Assembly: GCA_945643635.1 (NCBI GenBank)
Contig: CALZFC010000020.1
Location: 786,001-850,000, forward strand
Source: Allodiplogaster sudhausi
Taxonomy: Eukaryota > Nematoda > Chromadorea > Rhabditida > Diplogasteridae
Direction of reading: 5' to 3'
DNA: 64,000 nucleotides
The number at the start of each line of letters is the position of its first letter. Positions within the stretch are counted from its first letter, which is position 1. Made by a program: the position numbers and the translations under genes. The notes under the pieces are model-generated. The model had not been told where the DNA came from. It saw only the letters and a program-made list of their open reading frames with translations, and ran no database searches. This document shows positions 11,606 through 22,000 of this stretch, in pieces.

Positions 11606-11786
11606 AATCTGAATATATATTGTATTATTAAATTTGTTAAAAGGATAACTTTACTAAGAAAAAATATGTATGAAAACTACTATCGTTAGCGATCTTCTGA
11701 TCTCTTCTTCAGAATCTGCAATATTACTCATTAGAACTTATTTGTTAGCTGCCAATAACTTTTCCATTCAGCTTTACCCGTTGCAG

Positions 11787-11985
11787 GTGAAGACGGCACG
11801 GCGCAAGAAGCACAAGGAGAGCTGCCCCAACTTCGCCGCCGCTAAGAACAGCAGCCACTCCACGCTGTCCTCGCTGCTAGGCGAATTCATCGTCGGCGGC
11901 TCGGCTCACCTCGCGGTTGCGAGCCGGCCGAAGCAGGGAAGCGGCAGCATGGCCAGCGTCAGAGAACGAATCATGCTTAATTTAT
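11787..11985 (+). other. Exon of the small basic protein family, right-arm copy
   Basis: An acceptor CCGTTGCAG is followed by GTGAAGACGGCACGGCGC, encoding VKTARRKKHKESCPNFAAAK and then a serine-rich segment. The equivalent exon at 12177 differs in its second half. The lysine/arginine-rich start suggests nucleic-acid binding or nuclear targeting (inference only). No start codon or terminal exon could be linked to this copy, so it may be an exon duplicate of the gene at 12177-12530. Confidence 0.45.
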
Positions 11986-12176
11986 ATATTGTAGTATGAA
12001 CTCTGCCTAAAAGGCTAACTTTATTTATATAAGAAAAAGAAGTTTAAAAACGTTGGCACAAGAGTTATTCACTATCGATTACAGTAAGCATAAGCTATTT
12101 TCTGATATCACCTTGGAAACTGGAAATATTTGTTAAATGCCACTCATGTATTGCCATTCAGATTCACCCATCGTAA

Positions 12177-12530
12177 GTGAAGACGGCGCGGCGCAAGCAG
12201 CACAAGGAGAGCTGCCCTCACTTCGCCGCCGCCAAGAACAGCAGCCACTCCACGCTCTCCGGCCCGCTCTCCTCCATGAGTACGCTGCTACTCGTCCACT
12301 GCATCCTACCCTTCCACTGCCCATTCTCTCTGGTCTTTCAAGCCTCTTTTTTGCCTTTTCTCTCTCATCTCTCTCTCTGCCCTTATCTCTCTCTCCCTCT
12401 GTCCCCTTCTCTCTCTCTCTCTCTCTCTCTTGCAGATTCCCCTGCGACTTCCGTGTCGTCCCGCAAGCCTCGCAAGCGATCCGTCTCCGCCGTCCTCAAC
12501 GGAAGGCAGCTGCGCAGAGCGCTCAAGTGA
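12177..12530 (+). CDS. Small basic protein of unknown function, 3' two exons
   Basis: Exon 12177-12279 (KTARRKQHKESCPHFAAAKN...SSM) joins exon 12436-12530 (NSPATSVSSRKPRKRSVSAV, then LNGRQLRRALK and TGA). The 156 bp intron starts GTACGC and ends in a long CT tract plus TTGCAG; its phase (one base carried over) is consistent with both exons. The product is very rich in Lys/Arg/Ser, with nuclear-localisation-like clusters RKPRKR and TARRKQHK. The 5' exon(s) with the start codon were not identified; the sequence before 12177 (ATCGTAAG) is only a weak acceptor. No family recognised. It lies just outside the palindrome, so a mirrored copy may exist beyond the left edge of the window. Confidence 0.5.
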   Translation: MKTARRKQHKESCPHFAAAKNSSHSTLSGPLSSMSTLLLVHCILPFHCPFSLVFQASFLPFLSHLSLCPYLSLPLSPSLSLSLSLADSPATSVSSRKPRKRSVSAVLNGRQLRRALK

Positions 12531-12599
12531 TTCCCCTATTTCCTCCCTTTTCCCCCTCTCTCGCTCCATTCTTTGTGCGATAAAGACTATTGTTCTATG

Positions 12600-14420
12600 C
12601 TTGCAATATAATCATGATTTGCAGGAAATAGTCTTGCTCATGCCTTGTTTTGGAAATGAAAATAAAAGAATATGAAACCTTCGACAAATGTAGAATACAT
12701 CAATCAGTCCCTCCTTTTCATACCAGCTTTACTTTTCATAATTATCAGATTGGAGACACAACGAAAGTAAAGAAGGATTTGAAGCAAAAGAATGAGCTTA
12801 CCATCAAAAAATGACAAAATGCGATAGCACCCGTTAGAGGAAGCAACGAAAAAGGGAAGAGAAGTAAATAATAAAAAAATTATTAAAAATTAAATGGCGA
12901 GATTTAACGTAACTATTGATCAAGTGTTGAAATAATTAAGTAAAGAATTCGAAGTGTGAAGATCTTCTTGAAGACGTCGTTCTTCTTGACGGCAGCGATA
13001 GTTTCGTAGTTTTGGCCTTCTTAAAACATGGTTAAAACGTTTTATAAGATATAGATTTTTGGTTGACTTATTTGTTTAAATATTTCAATTGCCATATACT
13101 CAAATTGTCAGTACCTTTTTTCGAGCATTTTATACAAATACATTCCTTTTTTTAATCTAAAATTAATTTTTTTGTCTATAATTAACATTAAAGGTGTTAA
13201 AAAGCCTACCTTCAACTCCACTCTATTAAATGTCCATCACAAGTGCCGGTGTGTGCCTCGATCTCGGCGGCCACCGTATAAGATGTTCAAACTACATAGC
13301 TCTAAATACTTCGTCTGAAAAAAATTCTTTGCCAGGAACATGCTTGATTTCATAAACAAATCAATTTTTTAAAATTAGGTTTCCTTAGACTCTTTTACTT
13401 GTAACATAGTCTTATGTTATTATGACTTTGGGCAGTCAATTTGAAGGAGTGTAGTTCCACTTTGGGTTGGTAACCAAAAAAAACATATCCTCGGAATAAA
13501 ATTTTATACCTATCACACCGTCATCAAAGTTCTCTAAGGTATTTCAAAGAGCTCTAATAATGCATAATTCGAACCGCCACGATGAGCTTGTGCCGCCCCT
13601 GCTTCCGCTTTGCATGCGGAATGCGCTCTAATGACGTTGATCGATTTCAACGTGCCATCAACGAATACGGATGTGCGTGTCTGTTTTTTTTTAAAATTTA
13701 TTTGCTTTTATTATTCATAACATTTTTTCCACTATGATTACTTTTCAATCCGTTCTTCTTCTGATCGATGAGTGCAAAACGCAATATTCGTAAATGGCAA
13801 CAAAACATCGATATTCTTCGTACTAAGCCACGTTAGCCTTTTGTATTATTAAGCAAAAAAAGAATAAAGTGGTTGCTACATCAGTAGTTGAGCGCATTTT
13901 TTAATGCATGTGTAAGGTCTTTGAGTACAATTACATTGCAATCTTTTATTTCGCGAGTGCCTCGATCTCGGCGGCCGCCGTATAAGATGTTTAAACTACA
14001 TAACTCTGAATAATTCAATTGGCCGCACGTGAACAGCGAAATGGTCGTAGGCGGAAATTGAAGTGGATGCGGTGAATTACGATGGGGCGATGGAAGATCG
14101 GTAAGATTACCATACCCGAGAGAAATTGACTTCATCGTAAACCTACCGTAGCTCTTGGAAACGGCAAAATCGAGCAAAACAAATTTCAGATTCGGTTTCC
14201 TTGCATCAAATAACCCCCTGGGGAAAGTCTCAGCAAAAAAAGTTTTTTTGGAAAAATTTTCCCCTCTTTCGGATTGCAAATCATGGAGAAGTTAATTTAT
14301 CGCCGAAATTTTTTTAAAGAGTACATCGGAAAATTTTCATAATAATGGTTTGCATGCACTCAAAATCGTTTAAAAATACCCGTAAGAGTGACCTTTAATA
14401 TCGCTATAAACAAAACAGTA
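12600..14420. repeat. Gene-poor stretch with diverged repeat copies
   Basis: Two direct repeats begin GTGCCTCGATCTCGGCGGCC at ~13254 and ~13959 and extend ~55 bp (through GTATAAGATGTT). The interval 13300-13450 is a diverged copy of the arm sequence at ~11025-11160 (shared CTTTGG.CAGT and TAATTCATT-type blocks). The minus ORF at 13881-14279 has no recognisable features. No gene is supported. Confidence 0.5.
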
Positions 14421-14432
14421 ACAGCAAAAACT

Positions 14433-14517
14433 TCGTCACCAAAGGGAATCGAACCCAGACCTCGAAAAATTTAGGCGGGAGCGTAACCCACTGCGCTGCC
14501 AACGTCACGCTTTCAGA
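14433..14517 (-). repeat. tRNA-like fragment (possible SINE head or tRNA pseudogene)
   Basis: The minus strand contains a good RNA polymerase III B-box-like stretch (GGGTTCGATTCCC) preceded by an A-box-like GGCAGCGCAGTGGGTTA, at roughly tRNA spacing. The anticodon arm does not pair, so a functional tRNA is unlikely. A related B-box (CGGTTCGATACCC) sits in the foldback element at 22944-24404. Confidence 0.35.
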
Positions 14518-14689
14518 GTCAAAACTACGACTGATAAAGTTCGAGCATTTCGTATGTAAATTTATTCATTTTTCAAAAATTCATATAAAATCGCAAATAC
14601 GTCCTCCGCAGTTTTAAAATAGTTTCAGACTCATTTTTCGAGGAATTCTACATAATAAAGTTACTATGGTTGCGATTGGCTGGGTCACG

Positions 14690-14810
14690 GAAAGAGGCTT
14701 CCCTTGTGAGTGAGATCGCCCTCTCCTTGTGCTGGTCGCTGCTCTCTCCGAACTTGAAGAAGAATCACTCTTTCTTTGACGCCCGCTCCATTGCACGTCC
14801 TCTTTATTAA
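14690..14810 (+). pseudogene. Orphan copy of the palindrome-family terminal exon
   Basis: Translates as SEIALSLCWSLLSPN, then FFDARSIARPLY and a stop, matching the last exon of copy A (SEIALSSCWSLLSPN ... FDPRSIARSLYQ) with a 12 bp internal deletion. The segment upstream of it contains an in-frame stop and no other family exon lies nearby. It is a detached exon about 2.6 kb outside the palindrome. Confidence 0.65.
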
Positions 14811-15492
14811 TAACACTAAAACAGTACTCTCCCTCATTCGTTTACTTCTATTAATCATTTCTAACTTATGTCAATGATTATAATGGCCGTTATAATGGAA
14901 AAAAATGTACACACGGGAAATCTATCTAATTTATCTACCGTAAGAATTGACATGACAGTAATTCTGAAATGATAGGATGGAAATCTATATTTTACGACGA
15001 ATAAGCTGATCCTAGATTTAAAAAAATATCATCTTAATTATTCGTCGGAGATACTTTTTCGATGTTTCGTTGATGTAACTTATGAATGTGGTCTGCTTAA
15101 ACTAAAACAAAGCCGAAGCATGGACGCCAAAAACTTTTCCAATGTGCGAAAAATTTATATTTGAATAAATGGCATATGAATTCCATACCAGAGATACAAT
15201 TAGTTCACTAAAAAGCAGAGTGTGGAATTAGAATGCACCGGATGGTGTCAGGGTAATCGTGGTAGGAGTCTTCGTGTTTCAACCTCCTTTAAGAACATAT
15301 TGAATAAAAGGAAACATAATCATCACTCTTATCACAACCATCAATCTGCTCTCGACTGCTGTCATGGCCTACTCCTTTCCTCCTGACACATCGCCTACGT
15401 CACAAGCCCATTTTATTACGAAAATTGTGCATAGAATCTTCAGAGGATCCCAAATCTTTTATTCTGGGTGAAGGAGATAGAAGCGAAGATCC
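14811..15492. other. Intergenic, 3' flank of the minus-strand MSP gene
   Basis: No gene seen. Around 15245-15300 there is a short piece (CGTGGTAGGAGT followed by CCTCCTTTAA) matching the end of the dispersed repeat described at 28975-29218. Confidence 0.4.
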
Positions 15493-16078
15493 TCAGGGAT
15501 TGTACTCGATGGGGAGGTTCTTGCGGCGGACCATGCCGTCACCCTGGAACCACTCGCGGCGGAACTGCTTGGCGGCGCCGTCCGGGGTGTTGGTCCACTC
15601 GATGGTGATGCGGTCGTTGTTCGTGTCTTCCTGAAATTAAATATAAATAATGCTAAAATCGCAGCAATTTTATATTTACACGTAGACCTTGCAATTATAT
15701 TAGGTTCTTTTTATATGAACCTGGCCGTAGGCGAAGGCGTCGCAGGAGACAGCAACGAGGACGGGCTCCTTAGGGTCGAGGACGCCGCTGGCCGGGTCAA
15801 CACCAAGACGCTTCATGTTGGTGGTCTTGAAGGCCCAGCCGATGCGACGAGCAGAGGTGTTGACCACCTGAAATTAGTACAAATTGCTCCAAATACAAAT
15901 TCAAGAGTATGGTGGTTAAAGAAGAGAAAAAGAAATGAGACATAAAATTGATGAGATGACGAAGCTGAAGAAAACAAAGCTTGATGTGGTAGGTGTGCTT
16001 GTCGTCGTAGGGCGCGTTGAAGACGACCTTGGCGTTGGGCTGAGTGACGATGTCGCCAGGAGGAACGGACTGAGCCAT
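15493..16078 (-). CDS. msp: Major sperm protein, copy with a non-canonical first donor
   Basis: MSP is the nematode sperm cytoskeletal protein that polymerises to drive amoeboid motility and also acts as a signal for oocyte maturation. Exons on the minus strand: 15980-16078 ([20 protein letters not shown]...), 15721-15867 ([20 protein letters not shown]...) and 15493-15630 ([20 protein letters not shown]... to TGA), 127 residues, the exact family length and protein-identical to the plus-strand copy. Introns are phase 0. The first intron begins CT (ATCAAG then CTTTGT) where the sister gene has GT (ATCAAG then GTTTGT). With that base the first intron should not be removed normally, and read-through would add LCFLQLRHL and lose the frame. 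It is therefore either a very young pseudogene or carries a base error in the sequence. Confidence 0.85.
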
Positions 16079-16564
16079 GGCTTGCGGGAGGAGAAGTGGA
16101 GTGGAGAGCGGAGAAGCACAGTCGAGGACTGATTGAGATGTCTCTGGAAATCGTCTTTTATACGATTTTCTCTGCCATGAAATTTTAATTTTAGCAAAAG
16201 TGCGACGCATTAATACCCAAAACTCGTGGATATTTCATAATATCATGGAACTCAGATCGATGTTTCAAAATGTGCAGTGAAAATTATAAAGTTCAATGTG
16301 CTTTGCATTATAAGTATAGAGATAAACATGATAAATTTCCAGAATTAATTTATTTCGAAATGGGTTAGGGACCCTTCGATGAAGAGATTTTGAATATTTA
16401 AAATTGCATATGTGAATTCTAGAAATATCCATGATCTTTGTAATTAGTTCGCTGACATGCAAAATTTCAGGCGGATAAATGCGTATAAAAGGGGCTTTGC
16501 AGAGTCATTCCCATCAGTCCTCGACTGTGCTTCTCTGCTCTCCTCTCCACTTCTCCTCCAAGCC
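16079..16564. promoter_or_regulatory. Shared divergent promoter of the two MSP genes
   Basis: A 486 bp interval between two start codons pointing outward. Each gene has a TATA element at nearly the same distance: TATAAAA at 16484-16490 (75-81 bp before the plus ATG) and its mirror CTTTTATA at 16155-16162 for the minus gene. GATAA-type motifs occur at ~16318 and ~16473; GATA sites are known in nematode sperm-gene promoters, but their role here is inference. Confidence 0.6.
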
Positions 16565-17182
16565 ATGGCTCAGTCCGTTCCTCCTGGTGACATCGTCACT
16601 CAGCCCAACGCCAAGGTCGTCTTCAACGCGCCCTACGACGACAAGCACACCTACCACATCAAGGTTTGTTTTCTTCAGCTTCGCCATCTCATCAATTTTA
16701 TGTCTCCATCTTCATTTTATCTTCTTTAGCCACCACGCCCTGGTATATATATTCGGAGCTATTCTAATTGTAAAGTATCATTTTATTTAATTGTTTCTAA
16801 TTTCAGGTGGTCAACACCTCTGCCCGTCGCATCGGCTGGGCCTTCAAGACCACAAACATGAAGCGTCTTGGTGTCGACCCGGCCAGCGGTGTCCTCGACC
16901 CCAAGGAGCCCGTCCTCGTTGCTGTCTCCTGCGACGCCTTCGCCTACGGCCAGGTTCATATAAAAAGTACAAAATATAGTTTCAAGGTCTACGTGCATAA
17001 ATGAAATAGCTGCAAATTTTAGCATTATTTAAATTTAATTTCAGGAAGACACGAACAACGACCGCATCACCATCGAGTGGACCAACACCCCGGACGGCGC
17101 CGCCAAGCAGTTCCGCCGCGAGTGGTTCCAGGGTGACGGCATGGTCCGCCGCAAGAACCTCCCCATTGAGTACAACCCATGA
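16565..17182 (+). CDS. msp: Major sperm protein
   Basis: Three exons, 16565-16663, 16807-16953 and 17045-17182, all phase 0 with GT-AG introns ending TTTCAG. The product is 127 residues starting [20 protein letters not shown] and ending [12 protein letters not shown], highly similar to Caenorhabditis MSPs along its full length ([29 protein letters not shown]). The initiator Met is followed by Ala, which is normally N-acetylated in the family. It acts in the cytoplasm of spermatids and spermatozoa as a dimer assembling into filaments. It forms a head-to-head pair with the minus-strand copy, consistent with a recent inverted duplication and coordinated germline expression. Expected to be functional. 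Confidence 0.95.
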
Positions 17183-17451
17183 AAATCCTCCTTGGTCTCC
17201 TACTCCACGCAATGCGCTCGTCGATAAACAGTGAATATCTGTGAAAAAGGAATTGCTAAATGAAAGAAATTTGAAGCAACTTAAATGGGTCAGCGAAATG
17301 TGTTTGAGAGATTCGACCAGGGCTATATGTAAGGCATGTCGGGAACAAAATTATTTTTTAAATTTTCTTTTCCTTCTACAGGCTTATGAGGCATCCTAAA
17401 AAGACCTCAAAAACATTTTTTCCAAAAATTATTTTCATCAGTTTACCATGG

Positions 17452-18858
17452 ATATGCACCAAAAACCGGAAAAAACTCAAATGATCATAACTGTTTTCGT
17501 TGTTGAAGTATATTAATTTTGAACTGTTTAATCAATTCCAACTTGATAGGCGGACAAAAATCGTGTTCATCACTTTTTAAAAATATTTCATTAAATGCCT
17601 CATTTTGGCATTTTAATATTTCGAGTGGTGCGTGTGGGGCATAAAAACCCCCTATGTTAAAAAACTGAAGGCAGCACGTGAAAGAGCGACCTTTTTTACC
17701 ATTATTTAAATGCCTTTTACTAAAAAACTCCAATACACCTGTTTCAATATTTTGACATGAAGCGCGCGAGTCGCTCAAAATGGCGCATTTTTCGGCCGCC
17801 GAGGCACCGTGCAAGCGCATTCATCGATCCATAACTGCGCTCAATGTCAATATTACAAAATCGTAAATATATCATCTAAGAGCTCTCACGGAGATCTTCA
17901 AATCTTACATACATACTTTTATTGAAAAGTTTCAATTTATATGGGAAATTTCGTTCTGTACAATTAGAAGGCTTAAAAAACTACATTAAAAACATTTTGG
18001 CCTGTCGAAACATACATCATAAGAAAGAGGATGAAATTTGCTACAAGATGAACCCCTTTAAATGGAATTACGATCTTTTTTTATAAGTCATAATAGTAGG
18101 GTAACATGGCCTTATGGAAAAACTGTAGAAAAAAGGATTGGAATATTCTAATTCGAATAACCTAAAATGTGAATTCTTTGGCAAAATGACAGCGACGCTA
18201 CTGGCACTACTTTTATGATTTATAACAAAAGATCGTATGCATGGAATTCCAAGGAGTTCATCTTGTACCAAATTTCATCCTTTTTCTTATGATGTATGTT
18301 TCGATAGGCGAAAATGTTTTTTTAAGTAGTTTTTTAAGCCTTCTAATTGTACAGAACGAAATTTCCCATATAAATTGAAACTTTTCAATAAATGTATGTA
18401 TCTAACATTTGAAGATCTCAGTGAGAGCTCTTAGATGATATATTTACGATTTTGTAATATTGACATTGAGCGCAGTTATGGATCGATGAATGCGCTTGCA
18501 CGGTGCCTCGGCGGCCGAAAAATGCGCAATTTGGACCGACTCGCGCGCTTCATGTCAAAATATTGAAACAGGTGTATTGGAGTTTTTTAGTAAAAGGCAT
18601 TTAAATAGGGGTAAAAAAGGTCGCTCTTTCACGTGGTTCCTTCAGTTGTTTAACATGGGGTGGTTTTTATGCCCCAAACGCACCACTCGAAATATTAAAA
18701 TGCCAAAATGAGGCATTTAATGAATTATTTTTAAAAAGTGATTAACACGATTTTTGTGTGCCTTTCAATTTGGAATTGAATAAACAGTTCAAAATTAATA
18801 TATCTCAACAACGAACAAAGTTATGATCATTTGAGTTTTTTCGGGTTTTCGGTGCATA
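17452..18858. mobile_element. Foldback (palindromic) element, ~1.4 kb
   Basis: The two halves are imperfect reverse complements over their whole length, with paired positions summing to ~36310 (axis near 18155). Examples are GCACGGTGCCTCGGCGGCCG on the right (~18498) mirrored at ~17810, and the block around 17985-18060 mirrored at 18250-18325. The ORFs 17485-17820 (minus) and 18490-18711 (plus) are the same sequence in opposite orientation and are not genes. No target-site duplication was identified. Confidence 0.75.
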
Positions 18859-19086
18859 GCTATTTTGGTACAAATCAATTGAAGTTTAAGAGCACATACA
18901 TACATACTTTATGAAGAAACAGTCAATTCTCTGGGTTTTCGAAAAGAAGCAGTTCTGTGCGAATATAAATTGACAAGGGAAAGGAAAAGAAAAGGAAAAA
19001 AATAAAAATAATTTGCAAAGTTTATTAGTATAAAAAGGAACACATGAAACCCGTTTAATATGTATGCTACCATGGCTACAAGGGAT

Positions 19087-22000
19087 CTATAGAATGTCTT
19101 GATTGAGTCCGCGTTTATACGCCTGCACCATTCGCTTTAATTCGGCCTGAAATCATGAGACAATTTGGCGGGAGATTTATATGCTGGGAATTAGTGTGAA
19201 CTTTTAGTTACAGAAAATTTAACAAATTAAAGTCGAGTCAGATGCTAGAAATGGGTGCCAAGTCCGTTTTATAAAAAAAAGCGAAATATAAAAATTGCGG
19301 GAACAAGCGGTGAGAGCCATCTATTATAGAAAGAAAGAGAAAGAAAGCCAGTGAGAGACAGAGAGATAAATAGAAAGAGAGTGACAGAGACAGAGAGGGT
19401 GAGATAAGAGAGACAGAGAGAGGATGAGACAAAGTGATGGTGTGTATGTGAGGCAGAACGAGGGAAGTAAAAAGAGCGAGCGCGGAAAGAGAGAGAGAGA
19501 GAGAGAGACAGGGAGAGCGAGAGAGAGAGAAGCTGGCTAACATCCTGGTCGATGAACTCGAAGACGGTGGGCGCCGAGCAGATGATGCCGATGGTGCCTC
19601 CGAGTGTGATGCCAAGGAAGAAGTAGAGCAGCAGCCGGTCCACCACCATCGACACGAACTTCCAGTCGTCTCGGTACTGGAAATACGGTCAGTCGAAAGA
19701 GATGGCATAGGTCTCTTAGCCTTCAGATAATACATCGAATCTATTGTCATCTGATTATTACTGAATATACACTAATGGGTTAATGCAAATGTCAAATTGT
19801 GCAGTGAAATTCTAAGTGATGTTGATGGATTAGGGCGAAGAAAAAAAGGGAAGAAAACGTTGAAGAAAAAAAAGTACGGTTTGTAAGAGTGTCATATGCT
19901 GCAGAGACCTCCTTGATCATGGCGTCATCTCGAATGCTGTCGGTGATGAACTCGACGGCGTCGACGGCGCGTTGCGCGTTCGGCGACAGTTCCTCGCAGA
20001 GCGTGCTGCCGACGCCGGGCGATGCGGGCGCCACGGCGAGGAACGTTGGCGGCCGATGGCTGAACTCGTGTTTACCTTCTCTTTTTTGATGCTCAACTCT
20101 TTCGGCGCTAGCTTGAACTTTTTTTTATTCATTATTATAATTTGTTTTTTTTTATATATTTGCAAGGAAAATGTAATAGAAAGAACATAATAAGAAAAAA
20201 GCCAACTTTTTCTCAACTGCTGTGCAGTGCGGATGATGCTGTCGATGCTGTCCGTGCGGCGGCTGCTGCCCGGGTGTCATCAAGACGTCTCCATTGTGCT
20301 TGATGCCGACTCCCGGCGTGTCCACGCGTGGTCGCACCGGGCAGAGGAGAGAAGCGCGCACTCGCGGCGGCCGCTGCATGCACATCACCATTGGAAGAAT
20401 CTGGAATCGATTTTTTTTTATTTTGGTTATTTTCTGCTGTTTCATTGATTTTTTCCTAATTATTTTCAGCCACACCATCCGGCTCTGTGATCAATGCCAA
20501 CCTTCCTTTTTATAGCCGAAGAACGCAGTAAAAGTACCTGTACATACATATCTGGCATCGAATAAAGCGGAATTGCATTCATGTTGAAAGGCGATTGCTT
20601 ATAAGACAGCTTTAAAAGGAAGTACCAGATAAAAGGATTAATTTGACCATGAGATGAGAATTTTTAAAGGACCTCTAGGGTTAGTCTATGCAATTTTCAT
20701 TAATATTTTTATAAGAACACCACAACAACACCACCAATCAACTCCTTTTTTCAGACGCGTCCTTTCATAGTAACAGAGCGCATGAAAAGCACCTGTACAT
20801 GTTTTGGACATAGGATAAAGTGCAAATGCAAGGGTATTGCTTGTTGTAACGTAATAAAAGTTAATAATGGACAAAAAGATTAATTTTAGAAAATATAAAA
20901 AAAAATGAAAGAACCTCTAGGAACAGCCGCTGCACCCAATACGGAAGTCGATGCGTGATTGGCGAGCGGAAGTAGATGTTACAAATGACGACGGTGATCA
21001 CGATTGTGATGATGTTCAGCACGAATGTTAGCAGCAAGTATCTTCAAGGAAATTATATCATTAATATTGTTATTATTATATCATTTGTTTTACTTACTTA
21101 AAAAAACATTATGAAAAAATGTTCGAAAAGGCACTGACAATTATTGGAGGTTTAATTGCTGTGGAATTCTTTTTTTATTCAATCAATATCTTCACGTACT
21201 TGGCGACGAGTGGAATGGAGTAAGACGTCGGCGGAAGAATCTTGGACACGAGAAGCAAGAAGACAACGATGGAGAGAAGCACATTCATGGTCAGACCCAT
21301 CTTCTCGCCTGTCCAGAGCCATCATTTACTTACAAAGGTAATAAAGCGAATAGAAAATAAACAGATGAAAAAGCGGGTAGAAGAAAACCGGATGCTGTCG
21401 GCAGATAGAAAACGGTGACGTTGAGGAAGGCCATTAGAACGGTCGGCAGAATGAGCACGACCGTGTAGAATAAGGTCTTTCTTCTCAAAAAGGAAGAAAA
21501 CATTAATGTTTTTGTGAAAAAAAAAATAAATTGAGATGCAATGGACGAAAAAAAAATCAATTGATAAGTAAAAAAATGTCGAGCCTTATTTTGACTTGAA
21601 ACTCAATACGACTACGATCCTCGACAAGCACGGCGGGCGCGTCGATGAGATCCCAAATGGACGACGGCGCGTACTCGGAGAGATCCACCCTGTCCGAGTG
21701 CTCAAAGTCGAGCCGGATCTCTTCGCGACCGTACTAAAGAACGGTAAGAATTTTTTGTAAAGTTTTTCTACAGTATACTATCAGGATTCGTACAAAATGT
21801 GTGCCATTCTGAATTTATTTTCTTAATTTAATTATCGAATCTATGCATGAATATCTACCGTCCAGCTGCCGAAGATAAGATGGCAGACTTGCTCATCGAA
21901 TGGAAAGAATTCGACATCTAAAAGTATAGATTATTATTGCTCAAGGTGTCCATTGGATTCGATTAGTTACTACATATATCTGAATAAATTCTTTGGGGAG

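Larger units (their letters stand above)
8553..12067. repeat. Right arm of the ~12 kb inverted repeat
   Basis: Reverse complement of 1-3978. It lacks the insertion present at 902-1230 and has a 140 bp deletion relative to the left arm, between positions equivalent to about 2430 and 2575. The homology ends abruptly near 8553 within the transposon; inside that, a second short inverted pair (4356-4605 with 7556-7808) has a different axis (positions sum to 12163). Confidence 0.95.

Noticed and set aside
14433..14517. Functional tRNA gene
   Set aside because: A/B-box-like sequences are present, but the anticodon stem does not pair and the acceptor stem is poor.
17485..18711. Two long ORFs of similar sequence on opposite strands
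   Set aside because: They are mirror images within a foldback element and lack homology or coding bias; they are the same DNA read twice.
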